This document shows positions 1-6,809 of a stretch of 9,415 bases of DNA, one piece after another; position 1 is the first letter of the stretch, and every line of letters begins with the position of its first letter. Location of the stretch: assembly GCA_041476545.1 (NCBI GenBank), contig JBGOTP010000200.1, positions 1 to 9,415 on the forward strand, given 5' to 3'. This DNA comes from JBGOTP01 sp041476545 (GTDB lineage: Bacteria; Acidobacteriota; Vicinamibacteria; Vicinamibacterales; CAVVIG01). The translations under genes were made by a program, and so were the position numbers. A model generated the notes under the pieces. That model was given only the letters and a program-made list of their open reading frames with translations, did no database searches and had not been told where the DNA came from.

Positions 1-335
1 CCCTTGAGTTTCACCGGCTGGAAGTACGTACCGTCGTCGCCAAGCGGCTTGACGCCCCACTGTTTCAGGTGGTCCGCCACGTACGACGCGGCGAGGCCAA
101 AGCCTTCGGTGAAGATCTGGCGTCCCTGGAGCTCGTCGGAGGCGAGATAGGTGAGCCACTCTTTCATTTCAGCGGGGCTGACCTGCGCGTACTTGATGCC
201 TCTGGCCGGCTCCGGCGCCTGCGCCAGCAGGCGCCACGACGGCGCGAAGGCGGCGGCAAGAAGCGCGGCAGTGAAGGCCGATGCGGCCAGACGAAACGCG
301 AAGTCGAAAGACGTCTGACGATACCTGCGTGTCAC
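1..335 (-). CDS. Secreted M28-family metallopeptidase, N-terminal part
   Basis: This is the first 111 codons of a leftward gene whose 3' end lies outside the window. The GTG start at 335-333 follows a strong GAGGAGG ribosome site five bases upstream. Residues 1 to about 36 form a basic start followed by an Ala/Leu-rich hydrophobic stretch ending near LLAQA, a typical Sec signal peptide. The mature part contains EWLTYLASDELQGR, then TEGFGLAASYVADHLKQWGVKPLGDDGTYFQ. This pattern is characteristic of the N-terminus of M28 (aminopeptidase Y/S type) zinc peptidases, often annotated as Zn-dependent exopeptidases with a PDZ or PA domain. The zinc ligands would lie downstream and are not visible, so family membership rests on the N-terminal pattern as I remember it. 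The likely role is hydrolysis of peptides in the periplasm or outside the cell. It is divergent from the metal-uptake cluster. Confidence 0.8.
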   Translation of the reverse strand, partial: MTRRYRQTSFDFAFRLAASAFTAALLAAAFAPSWRLLAQAPEPARGIKYAQVSPAEMKEWLTYLASDELQGRQIFTEGFGLAASYVADHLKQWGVKPLGDDGTYFQPVKLK

Positions 336-389
336 TCCAGCCTCCTCAAGACGATTGGCAAGCATAACCGAGCAGGGCCGGTGGCGACA

Positions 390-418
390 GGGCGGGTGGG
401 CAGGCGGGGCGGGCGGGG
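390..418 (+). other. G-tract cluster, potential G-quadruplex
   Basis: Six runs of three or more G occur within 29 bases (390-392, 394-396, 398-400, 406-409, 411-413, 415-418), separated by loops of 1 to 5 bases. This satisfies the usual G3+N1-7 quadruplex pattern on the + strand. It lies in the 125-base divergent spacer between the peptidase start (335) and the small membrane protein start (461), where promoters for both directions must lie. No convincing -35/-10 pair or Zur-type palindrome was found in the spacer. Formation and any function are inference. Confidence 0.5.
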
Positions 419-460
419 CAGATAAGGATTGGGGCGGCGATTGGCGTATCATCAAGGCAC

Positions 461-769
461 ATGCCCCGCACGTTCCAGGCACGGCGATGGAAGCGACCGG
501 TCCTTCTCGGCGTCATCCTTCACCTTGTGTTCCTGGTGACGACGCCGTTCGAGCACCACGATCTCCTCTGCCATCTGAAGACGCCGCTGCACTGCACGGC
601 GTGCGCCTCGAGTCCACTGAGCTCGGACCCCCATACGCTGAGGATTCCGGTTCAGGCGCGGTTGATGGACGCGGGGCGGGCGGTCGCATTTGTCCTTGTC
701 GTCCAAGGCACGATCCTTCCCGTTCGCTCTACCGGCCGATCCCCACCCGCCCTCTCCATCTTCATCTGA
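461..769 (+). CDS. Small Cys/His-rich membrane protein, possible metal handling
   Basis: This is a 102-residue protein that I do not recognise as a named family. It has a basic N-terminus, a hydrophobic segment (about residues 13-29), then a dense cluster of potential metal ligands: H32, H33, D34, C37, H38, H44, C45 and C48. A second hydrophobic segment spans about 71-88, followed by a basic, proline-containing tail (RSTGRSPPA). The layout recalls the small DUF2946-type proteins found beside metal transporters, but I cannot confirm membership. The start is ATG 461, with only a weak AAGG three bases upstream. It is the first gene of a rightward group with an outer-membrane protein, a metal-binding protein and a permease. 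A role as a membrane-anchored zinc-binding or metal-delivery accessory is therefore inferred from context and from the His/Cys motif. It could also bind copper or haem. Confidence 0.72.
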   Translation: MPRTFQARRWKRPVLLGVILHLVFLVTTPFEHHDLLCHLKTPLHCTACASSPLSSDPHTLRIPVQARLMDAGRAVAFVLVVQGTILPVRSTGRSPPALSIFI

Positions 770-904
770 ATCTGGCGTTGATCCGGTTGGAGCCGGCTTC
801 CACCGATCTCGAGGTGATAGAAGCCCGCTCTCACGGGTTGTTGACGTCACAGACTTTCGTGAAGAAACCGTGGGCACGCGCGCGTGCTGACGGGTGGAGG
901 GGCT

Positions 905-2266
905 ATGAGAGTGTCGCGGATGTCATGCATTCCGCTTGCGATCGTCGCGTTCGCCGCAGCGCCATTGCCGCTCTGGGCGCAACAGTTGTCACAGGCGCAA
1001 CAGTCCCAACAGGCGGACCCTGCCGCTGCAGAGACGTTGCGGCAGGCCATGGCACAACTGCGGGCGGACTTCGAGGCGAGGATGGCCGCGCTCGAGGCTC
1101 GACTCAACGCGGTCACCGGTGGCGCCGTACCTGCGGAGCCTTCGGCAGGCGCGGTTCCCGCGACTGCGGCGGGCGTGCAGGCGACGCCGGGCGCTGCGGG
1201 CGCGGGCGATTCGAGCGGGCTCCTCGCGGCGAGCGGTGGGGCGTCTGCCGCATCGAAGGTCTTCAACCCCGACATGGCCGTCATCGGCAACTTTCTGGGT
1301 GCGACGGGACGGAACCGTGTGAATCCGGGTCCGACGCTGCAGATGCAGGAGTCTGAAGCCTCGTTCCAGGCTGTCGTGGATCCGTACGCCCGCGCAGATT
1401 TCTTCTTGTCGTTCGGCGAGACCGGAGTCGATCTCGAGGAAGGCTTCATCACCTTCCCGGCTCTTCCGGGTGGATTGCTCGTGAAGGTCGGCAAGATGCG
1501 CGCGTCGTTCGGCAAGGTCAACGCATCGCACACCCACATCCTGCCGTGGACCGATCGGCCGCTCGTCACCACCAATCTGGTCGGGGGGGACGAGGGCATC
1601 GCCGACGCGGGGATCTCGGTCGCCCGGCTGATCCCCAACCCATGGTTTTTCCTCGAAGCCACGGGTCAAGTGTTCCGCGGCGACTCGGGCGATGTCTTTC
1701 GATCGAGCAAGCGCAGCGACGTCAGTGTCGTCGGCCGCCTCCGCGGGTATCAGGACATTTCCGAGTCCACCAACCTCGATGTCGGTGCCTCGTACTCCCG
1801 CGGCCACAACGCGTCCGCGAATTCCTGCGGCCCCGGGTGCGTCGTCCTCCTGACCACGCAGGACATCCGAGGGTTCAAGGCCGAGTTGTTCGATCTCGAT
1901 GCCACGCTCCGGTGGAAGCCGCTGCAGCGATCGATCTATCACTCCTTCATCGCCCGGGCGGAGGGCGTCTTGAGCCGGCGCGAGCAGCAGAACGGGCGGC
2001 AGCATGCGAGGGGCTTTTTCGTGTCGGGCGACTATCAGGTCGCGCGGCGCTGGTTCACGGGCGTCCGCTACGACGCGTCGGAGCGCGTCAACGATCCGTC
2101 GGCCCGGGATACGGGAGGGTCGCTCGTCCTGACGTACCGGCCGAGCGAGTTCAGCCAGGTCCGTGGTCAGTTGCGGCGCACCAACTTCGCGGAAGGCCTG
2201 ACGGCCAACGAGGTCCTGTTCCAGTTCCAGTTTGCGATCGGTGCGCATGGTGCACATCCGTTCTGA
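905..2266 (+). CDS. Outer-membrane beta-barrel protein, probable metal-uptake porin
   Basis: This is a 453-residue exported protein. The ATG at 905 is chosen because GGAGG at 896-900 gives ideal spacing; an in-frame GTG at 884 would only lengthen the leader. Residues 1-25 are a Sec signal peptide (cleavage after LWA). Residues about 38-70 form a charged heptad-like helix (coiled coil), 71-117 an Ala/Gly/Pro-rich linker, and from about 118 onward alternating hydrophobic/polar strands predict a beta-barrel. The chain ends in FQFAIGAHGAHPF, with a terminal Phe expected for BAM-dependent insertion and two His in the last motif. No TonB plug or TonB box is evident, so it looks more like a porin O/P-type channel than a TonB receptor. 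A short loop has two close Cys (SCGPGC). The binding protein and permease genes follow it directly. This supports a role in bringing zinc or a related metal across the outer membrane, but substrate is inferred. Confidence 0.75.
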   Translation: MRVSRMSCIPLAIVAFAAAPLPLWAQQLSQAQQSQQADPAAAETLRQAMAQLRADFEARMAALEARLNAVTGGAVPAEPSAGAVPATAAGVQATPGAAGAGDSSGLLAASGGASAASKVFNPDMAVIGNFLGATGRNRVNPGPTLQMQESEASFQAVVDPYARADFFLSFGETGVDLEEGFITFPALPGGLLVKVGKMRASFGKVNASHTHILPWTDRPLVTTNLVGGDEGIADAGISVARLIPNPWFFLEATGQVFRGDSGDVFRSSKRSDVSVVGRLRGYQDISESTNLDVGASYSRGHNASANSCGPGCVVLLTTQDIRGFKAELFDLDATLRWKPLQRSIYHSFIARAEGVLSRREQQNGRQHARGFFVSGDYQVARRWFTGVRYDASERVNDPSARDTGGSLVLTYRPSEFSQVRGQLRRTNFAEGLTANEVLFQFQFAIGAHGAHPF

Positions 2267-2282
2267 TGTGAGATCTGTGCAT

Positions 2283-2306
2283 TTCGTGATCTTCGTGACT
2301 TCGTGA
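2283..2306 (+). repeat. Three TTCGTGA words in a gene junction
   Basis: The word TTCGTGA occurs at 2283-2289, 2292-2298 and 2300-2306 (periods 9 and 8) in the 64-base gap between the outer-membrane gene and the metal-binding protein gene. It resembles the other short-word arrays in this window (AACGGAG near 4110-4261, GTGAACCCC at 7516-7577). It could be spacer repeat, or a set of operator half-sites for the metal transporter; nothing visible decides between these. Confidence 0.6.
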
Positions 2307-2330
2307 TGTGCAGTTGATGAAAGGTTGCAT

Positions 2331-3260
2331 ATGAAGATGAAGTACATCGCGGGTTTGTTCGTTCTCCTGTTGGCCGCGGGTGCGCCAGCGCGCGCGCAGG
2401 GCAAGTTGAACGTGGTGGCCACGACGGAAGACCTGGCATCCATTGCGCAGGACATCGGGGGTGATCGCATCTCGATCGACTCCATCGCGAAGGGCTATCA
2501 GGATCCGCACTTCGTGGAAGCGAAGCCCAGCTTCATTCTGAAGCTCCAGCGGGCCGACCTTCTGATCGTCGTCGGGCGCGAGCTGGAAATCGGCTGGCTG
2601 CCGCCGCTCATTCAGCAGAGCCGCAACGCGAAGATTCAGGCGGGCGGTAGCGGGTATCTCGATGCATCGTCGCAGGTGAAGATCCTGGAGATTCCTCAAG
2701 GCGACATCACGCGCGCGATGGGTGATGTGCATCCGCTCGGCAACCCGCACTACTGGCTTGACCCCGAGAACGGCAGGGGAATCGCGCGCACGATTGCGGC
2801 GAAGCTGTCGCAACTGAGACCGGCGGATAAAGCGTACTTCGACCAGCGGCTGGCGGATTTCTCGACCCGGCTGACCGCGGCACAGACGCGGTGGCTCGCG
2901 ACCATGGCGCCGTACAAAGGTCTCAAGGTCGCCACGTATCATCGGTCGTTTCCGAATTTCACAGACCGGTTCGCGCTCGAAGTCGTCGGGTACGTGGAGC
3001 CACGGCCCGGCATTCCGCCCTCACCGAGCCACACGCTCGAATTGATTCAGGAGATGAAGCGGCTGAACGTCAAGATCATCCTCGTTGAGCCGTATTTCGA
3101 CCTGAAGACGCCCAACGCGATCGCCCGCGATACCGGCGCCAGCGTTGTCGTGCTCGCGCCGTCGGTCGGCGGCGTGAAAGACGCGACCAATTATTTTGCG
3201 CTGTTCGACTACGACATCGCGACCCTGGTGGCCGCCATCAAAGCGAGCGGAGCGAAGTAA
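2331..3260 (+). CDS. Metal ABC transporter substrate-binding protein (ZnuA/TroA type)
   Basis: This is a 309-residue periplasmic binding protein of the cluster-9 family, which captures Zn2+ or Mn2+ and delivers it to an ABC permease. Start ATG 2331 is chosen because AAAGG ends at 2324, six bases upstream; the in-frame TTG at 2325 is less likely. Residues 1-22 are a signal peptide (APARA/Q). There is no lipobox Cys, so it is probably soluble. Metal-ligand candidates are at the expected places: H60 (DPHFVEAKPS), H140 (NPHYWLDP) and H204 (TYHRSF), with an acidic fourth ligand such as E253/D257 or D284. H134 lies just before the second site. The long His-rich loop typical of enteric ZnuA is absent. 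Both halves of the fold are visible, with VVATTEDLASIAQDIGGD at the N-terminus and the LKVATYHRSFPNF hinge region. The permease starts two bases after its stop, implying one transcript. Zinc is favoured over manganese by context only. Confidence 0.92.
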   Translation: MKMKYIAGLFVLLLAAGAPARAQGKLNVVATTEDLASIAQDIGGDRISIDSIAKGYQDPHFVEAKPSFILKLQRADLLIVVGRELEIGWLPPLIQQSRNAKIQAGGSGYLDASSQVKILEIPQGDITRAMGDVHPLGNPHYWLDPENGRGIARTIAAKLSQLRPADKAYFDQRLADFSTRLTAAQTRWLATMAPYKGLKVATYHRSFPNFTDRFALEVVGYVEPRPGIPPSPSHTLELIQEMKRLNVKIILVEPYFDLKTPNAIARDTGASVVVLAPSVGGVKDATNYFALFDYDIATLVAAIKASGAK

Positions 3261-3262
3261 CC

Positions 3263-4102
3263 ATGGACATGAGCATGCTTACGTTTCTGGCGCCGTGTTT
3301 CGTGGCCAGTCTCGTCATCGCCGGCATTCACGCCTACCTCGGGATCCACGTCGTTGAACGCGGCGTGATCTTCGTGGATCTGTCGTTGGCGCAGATTGCC
3401 GCCTTCGGTGCGACGATTGCGCTGCTGATGCCATGGTCCGGCGACGATCCGCATGGCAACGCGGTGTACTGGACGAGCCTCGCGTTCACGTTTCTCGGTG
3501 CCGCCATCTTCGCGACGATTCGCAGCCGTCGTGCACGCATTCCCCAGGAGGCAATCATCGGCATCTCGTACGCGGTCGCGTCGGCGGCGACGATTCTCGC
3601 GATGAGCAAGTCCAGCCATGAGGGAGAACACCTCAAGGACATGCTCGTGGGGAACATTCTCGCCGTGTCGTGGACGGAAGTGTGGCAGACGGCGGCGCTC
3701 TACGTGGTCATCGGTCTGTTCCACTTCGTCTTCCGGAAGCGGTTCCTGGCCATCTCGATGAATCACGAGAAGGCCGAAGGGGAAGGCGTGTCGCTGCGAT
3801 TGTGGGACTTTCTGTTCTACGCGTCATTCGGTTTCGTGGTGACGCGGTCGGTATCGATCGCGGGCGTCCTGCTCGTCTTCTGCTATCTGATTGTCCCGTC
3901 GGTCGCCGCGATGCTCTACGCCGAAAAAATCGGCACACGTCTCGCCATCGGCTGGGGCATGGGAACCGTCGTATCGGCGCTCGGCGTGTACCTGTCGCTG
4001 ATGCTGGACATGCCGACCGGCGCGACCATTGTGTGTACGTTCGGCCTCGTCTTGATTATCATGGCGGCCGTCCGCCCGCTCGTCCAGCCATCGCGGGCCT
4101 GA
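3263..4102 (+). CDS. Metal ABC transporter permease (ZnuB/ABC-3 family)
   Basis: This is a 279-residue integral membrane protein of the ABC-3 family (COG1108-type), the channel subunit for zinc/manganese import. It shows about seven to eight hydrophobic segments. Family hallmarks include ERGVIFVDLSLAQIAAFG near the N-terminus and VTRSVSIAGVLLVFCYLIVPSVAAML near residues 190-220. The latter contains the Gly and Pro positions typical of the cytoplasmic coupling region. ATG 3263 lies two bases after the binding-protein stop, with GGAG about 10 bases upstream; the ATG at 3269 is a possible alternative. The gene is closely linked to the binding protein and outer-membrane protein genes. No ABC ATPase gene follows: the next sequence is a long hairpin repeat and then biotin genes. 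The ATPase must be encoded elsewhere or shared with another system. Confidence 0.92.
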   Translation: MDMSMLTFLAPCFVASLVIAGIHAYLGIHVVERGVIFVDLSLAQIAAFGATIALLMPWSGDDPHGNAVYWTSLAFTFLGAAIFATIRSRRARIPQEAIIGISYAVASAATILAMSKSSHEGEHLKDMLVGNILAVSWTEVWQTAALYVVIGLFHFVFRKRFLAISMNHEKAEGEGVSLRLWDFLFYASFGFVVTRSVSIAGVLLVFCYLIVPSVAAMLYAEKIGTRLAIGWGMGTVVSALGVYLSLMLDMPTGATIVCTFGLVLIIMAAVRPLVQPSRA

Positions 4103-4109
4103 TCGCCGC

Positions 4110-4261
4110 GAGGTAACGGAGATTGCGGAAGCAACGGATTGGCACAGAGGAACGGAGAAACGGAGATTCCTTTGGGTAAGATCTTGAGCGGCACGCATTT
4201 GAGACTCCGTTTCTCCGTTGCTCCGTGTGGACCCGTTCCCTTCGCCTCCTCCGTTGTCTCC
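4110..4261. repeat. Long imperfect inverted repeat built from AACGGAG words
   Basis: The left arm (about 4110-4165) and right arm (about 4205-4261) are reverse complements over some 56 bases with mismatches and small gaps. The inner 15 bases (AACGGAGAAACGGAG at 4151-4165 against 4205-4219) pair perfectly. The loop is 39 bases. Both arms consist of degenerate AACGGAG/ACGGAG words. The element fills the gap between the permease stop (4102) and the zinc-ribbon gene start (4266). In RNA it would form a large hairpin that could end or stabilise the transporter transcript, and it leaves no room for a ribosome site before 4266. It has no T-tract, so intrinsic termination is doubtful. It could be a remnant of a non-autonomous mobile element. 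Confidence 0.8.
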
Positions 4262-4265
4262 ACCC

Positions 4266-4562
4266 ATGAGATGTCGTAGCTGCGGCACCGAGATCGCCGA
4301 GAAGGCGCTCATCTGCTATCGATGCGGGAACGCGACCACCGAGGCGAAGTTCAAGCCGGCGGCCTCGTATGGCCGCATCAGGGCCATGGCGTACCGCCTG
4401 CTTCTGGTCGCGCTGGTTCTGCTGGTCGTGGTCGAGGGGGCAATCTGGTCTGGCTACCATGTGCCACAGGTCCGCGATTGGGTCGCCCATGCCGCGATCC
4501 TGACGGTCGCCGGGTTACTGGGGGCTGTTGCCGCGGCCGGCCGGGCGGCCAGGCGACGGTGA
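4266..4562 (+). CDS. Small zinc-ribbon membrane protein
   Basis: This is a 98-residue protein of unknown function. An N-terminal zinc ribbon is clear: C3-X2-C6 and C17-X2-C20 (CRSCG and CYRCG). A basic linker follows, then two predicted membrane helices (about residues 41-58 and 70-88) and a short basic tail (GRAARRR). Start ATG 4266 places the ribbon at the very N-terminus, as is usual for such proteins. A start further upstream in the same frame would add a Pro-rich stretch derived from the hairpin repeat. No Shine-Dalgarno is visible. The stop is 17 bases before the bioB ATG and overlaps an in-frame alternative GTG of bioB, so it is probably co-transcribed with the biotin genes. Nothing ties it biochemically to biotin; it may be a chance operon leader. 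Confidence 0.75.
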   Translation: MRCRSCGTEIAEKALICYRCGNATTEAKFKPAASYGRIRAMAYRLLLVALVLLVVVEGAIWSGYHVPQVRDWVAHAAILTVAGLLGAVAAAGRAARRR

Positions 4563-4579
4563 TAAACTCGGCGCTATCT

Positions 4580-5617
4580 ATGGATTCCTTCGCATCCGTC
4601 CGTCACGACTGGACCGTCGGCGAGATTGAATCGATCTACACGGCGCCGCTGCCCGATCTCGTCTTTCGCGCGCAGACCATTCACCGCGCACATCACCGGG
4701 CTGATGAGGTGCAGGGATGCATGCTCCTCAGCATCAAGACCGGCGGCTGTCCCGAGGACTGCGCGTACTGTCCCCAGTCGGCGCACTATAAGACCGCGGT
4801 CACGCGAACGGACCTTGTCGGCCTCGACGAGCTCACCGAGGCCGCGACCCGCGCGCGCCAACAGGGTGCAACGCGCTTCTGCATGGGCGCGGCGTGGCGC
4901 GATGCGCCGGATGGACCGGACTTCGAGCGCGTCCTCCAGATGGTGCGCGTCGTCCGCGATCTCGACATGGAGGCCTGCTGCACGCTTGGAATGCTCAACC
5001 AGGAGCAGGCCGACGCGCTCGCCGCGGCAGGGCTTACGGCGTACAACCACAATCTCGATACCTCGCCAGAGTTCTACGGCACCATCATCACGACCCGCAC
5101 CTACGACGAACGGCTGGCCACGCTGGCGCGCGTCAGGCGGGCGGGCGTCACCGTCTGCAGCGGCGGCATCATCGGCATGGGTGAGGATCGTCCGGTCCGC
5201 TATGGCCTGTTGCGCCAGTTGTCGTCGCTCGATCCTCATCCGGAAAGCGTGCCGATCAATCTGCTCGTGCGCGTGGACGGTACGCCGCTGGCGGACGTGC
5301 CGCCGGAGGATCCGCTTGAACTCGTGCGGACCATCGCTACCGCCCGCATTCTCATGCCGCTCTCGTTCGTGCGATTGAGCGCAGGGCGTCTCTCGCTCAC
5401 AGACGAGGCGCAGGCCCTCTGCTTTCTGGCGGGCGCCAACTCCGTGTTCCTCGGCGACCGGCTGTTGACGACGCCGAATCCCGGAGCCACGCATGACGAG
5501 CGGCTGCTCGACCGCCTTGGCATGCGGCTGAGCGTTGCCACCGATGTAGGCCCGACCTTCAGGTCGGGCGATGTGCCCGCCACGCCGGGTCATGCGTCGG
5601 CGAATGTCCGCGGATAA
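4580..5617 (+). CDS. bioB: Biotin synthase
   Basis: BioB is a radical-SAM enzyme that inserts sulfur into dethiobiotin to give biotin, the last step of the pathway. The protein is 345 residues, close to the E. coli length. The SAM [4Fe-4S] ligands are C57, C61 and C64 (GGCPEDCAYCPQS). The [2Fe-2S] cluster ligands correspond to C101 (FCMGAAW), C133 (EACCTLG), C193 (VCSGG) and R265 (FVRLSAGR). Other conserved blocks are YNHNLDTSPEFY, ESVPINLLV and AGANSVFLGDRLLTTPNP. Start ATG 4580 fits the family N-terminus (HDWTVGEIESIY) but has no clear ribosome site. GTG 4559, overlapping the upstream stop, is a possible coupled start. The C-terminal tail after about residue 318 departs from the family and contains a palindromic element encoding GPTFRSG. 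Its end overlaps bioF by 14 bases. Confidence 0.97.
   Translation: MDSFASVRHDWTVGEIESIYTAPLPDLVFRAQTIHRAHHRADEVQGCMLLSIKTGGCPEDCAYCPQSAHYKTAVTRTDLVGLDELTEAATRARQQGATRFCMGAAWRDAPDGPDFERVLQMVRVVRDLDMEACCTLGMLNQEQADALAAAGLTAYNHNLDTSPEFYGTIITTRTYDERLATLARVRRAGVTVCSGGIIGMGEDRPVRYGLLRQLSSLDPHPESVPINLLVRVDGTPLADVPPEDPLELVRTIATARILMPLSFVRLSAGRLSLTDEAQALCFLAGANSVFLGDRLLTTPNPGATHDERLLDRLGMRLSVATDVGPTFRSGDVPATPGHASANVRG
5550..5569. repeat. Perfect palindrome inside the bioB 3' end
   Basis: Nine-base arms GCCCGACCT and AGGTCGGGC (5550-5558 and 5561-5569) surround TC. The element is read in frame as residues 324-330 of BioB, in a region where the family is not conserved. Identical CGATGT hexamers at 5542-5547 and 5569-5574 bracket it, 27 bases (nine codons) apart, reminiscent of a target duplication. 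It shares the CCGAC/GTCGG core with the palindrome in bioD at 6920-6935. Confidence 0.75.
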
Positions 5618-6809
5618 TTCCCTCGAAACGCGCGTGCGCGCGCGGCTGGCCGACTTGCGGTCGCAGGGTCTCTTGCGATCGCTCAGGCCGCCCTCCGGCA
5701 TCGACTTCTGCTCGAACGACTATCTGAATCTCTCCAGTCATCCGCGGTTGACCGCAGGCCTCATCGACGGCGTGGTGCGCGAAGGGTGCGGTAGCACGGG
5801 CTCGCGACTGTTGAGGGGAGAGCGGGACTGCTTCGACGCAGTCGAGCGACGGTTCGCGCGCTTCAAACGCACCGGTCGCGCGCTGTACTTCGTGGCCGGG
5901 TATCTGGCCAATATCGCAGTGCTGAGCACCCTCCCCGAAGACGGAGACGTCATCTTCTCGGACGAACGCAACCACGCGAGCCTTATCGACGGCGCTCGTC
6001 TCTCGCGGGCGAGGACGCAGGTCTTCCCGCACAACGACCTAGCGGCCCTCCGCCGGTTGCTGCGTGAGCGCAGCGCGAACGGTGACAGCACTGGCGCTGC
6101 TGACAAGGCTGGCCATGCTATTGGTGGCCTGCGTTTCATCGTCGTCGAGTCGCTCTTCAGTATGGATGGCGATATGGCGCCGCTCGCCGAGTACGCGTCG
6201 ATGGCGCGGGAGACTGGCGCGGTGCTTGTGGTCGACGAGGCCCATGCGGTTGGGATCTACGGCGAGCGCGGCAGCGGTCTGATTGAAGAGGCGGGAATCG
6301 CGGACGCGGTCACCGTCTCGATCAATACGGCAGGGAAGGCACTCGGCGTGAGCGGGGCGTTCGTGGCCGGACCCTCGTGGGCCATCGAGTATCTCGTGCA
6401 GCGCGCGCGGCCGTTCGTGTTCTCGACGGCGCCGCCGCCAGCGCTGGCCGATGCCCTGGACGCGAGCCTCACCGTTGTGGAGGAGGAACCGGAGCGACGC
6501 GAGCGTCTCAAGGCGCGGTCGACGCATTTCCGCGCACGTCTGGCGGCCGTGGGCATCGACGTTCCGCAGGGTGTCTCTCAGATCCTGCCTATCGTCATCG
6601 GCGACAACGCGCGTGCGGTGGCCGTGGCGGATGTGCTTCAGGCCGAAGGATTCGATGTGCGCGCGATCCGTCCTCCGAGCGTGCCGTCTGGGACAGCGCG
6701 CCTGCGAATTGCCGTGAACGCCGGTTTGTCTGAAGACGTGATCGATCGGTTCGTTGAGGTCCTGGCGGCGGCGCTGAAGGAGATGGGCCTCTGCGCGGCC
6801 TCTTCGTAA
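5604..6809 (+). CDS. bioF: 8-Amino-7-oxononanoate synthase
   Basis: BioF is a PLP-dependent alpha-oxoamine synthase that condenses pimeloyl-thioester with L-alanine to give 8-amino-7-oxononanoate, the first committed ring-carbon step of biotin synthesis. The protein is 401 residues. Conserved blocks run in order: FCSNDYLNLSSHP, GSTGSRLLRGE, ERNHASLIDG with H124 (stacking on PLP), ESLFSMDGD, VVDEAHAVG with D211 and H214, the Schiff-base K245 in TAGKALGVSGAF, and IRPPSVPSGTARLRI near the C-terminus. Start ATG 5604 (MSADNSLE) is chosen from the family N-terminus; in-frame ATGs at 5592 and 5571 would add a basic tail derived from the bioB palindrome. No strong ribosome site precedes any of them, so coupling to bioB is likely. 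A Gly/Ala/Ser-rich stretch (SANGDSTGAADKAGHAIGG) slightly lengthens one loop before the ESLFSMDGD block. Confidence 0.96.
   Translation: MSADNSLETRVRARLADLRSQGLLRSLRPPSGIDFCSNDYLNLSSHPRLTAGLIDGVVREGCGSTGSRLLRGERDCFDAVERRFARFKRTGRALYFVAGYLANIAVLSTLPEDGDVIFSDERNHASLIDGARLSRARTQVFPHNDLAALRRLLRERSANGDSTGAADKAGHAIGGLRFIVVESLFSMDGDMAPLAEYASMARETGAVLVVDEAHAVGIYGERGSGLIEEAGIADAVTVSINTAGKALGVSGAFVAGPSWAIEYLVQRARPFVFSTAPPPALADALDASLTVVEEEPERRERLKARSTHFRARLAAVGIDVPQGVSQILPIVIGDNARAVAVADVLQAEGFDVRAIRPPSVPSGTARLRIAVNAGLSEDVIDRFVEVLAAALKEMGLCAASS
6777..6782 (+). promoter_or_regulatory. Ribosome binding site selecting the bioD CTG start
   Basis: AAGGAG lies within the last codons of bioF. It is eight bases upstream of CTG 6791, the position at which bioD must begin to keep its P-loop. 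This is the best ribosome site in the biotin cluster. It supports initiation at 6791 rather than at ATG 6857. Confidence 0.65.

Noticed and set aside
447..452. TATCAT as a -10 box for the small membrane protein
   Set aside because: It lies only eight bases before the ATG and has no matching -35 at normal spacing.
336..460. Zur-type operator upstream of the metal cluster
   Set aside because: I searched by eye for an AT-rich palindrome of the TGTTATA...TATAACA kind here and at 2267-2330 and found none; a divergent operator form cannot be excluded.
355..1356. Long open frame on the + strand overlapping the small membrane protein and the outer-membrane gene
   Set aside because: The product is Arg/Gly-rich and low in hydrophobic order, and two better-supported genes occupy the same DNA in other frames.
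989..2485. Long open frame on the minus strand opposite the outer-membrane protein gene
   Set aside because: Its product is rich in Arg, Ala and Asp with no domain or signal pattern, and it runs opposite a gene with a clear ribosome site, signal peptide and barrel. It is a shadow caused by high GC.
4103..4265. BirA or BioR operator ahead of the biotin genes
   Set aside because: No TTGTAAACC/GGTTTACAA or TTATNNATAA-like palindrome is visible; the spacer is filled by the AACGGAG inverted repeat.
4574..5701. Long open frame on the minus strand opposite bioB
   Set aside because: BioB on the + strand has all iron-sulfur ligands; the opposite frame shows no recognisable motif and crosses the bioB/bioF junction.
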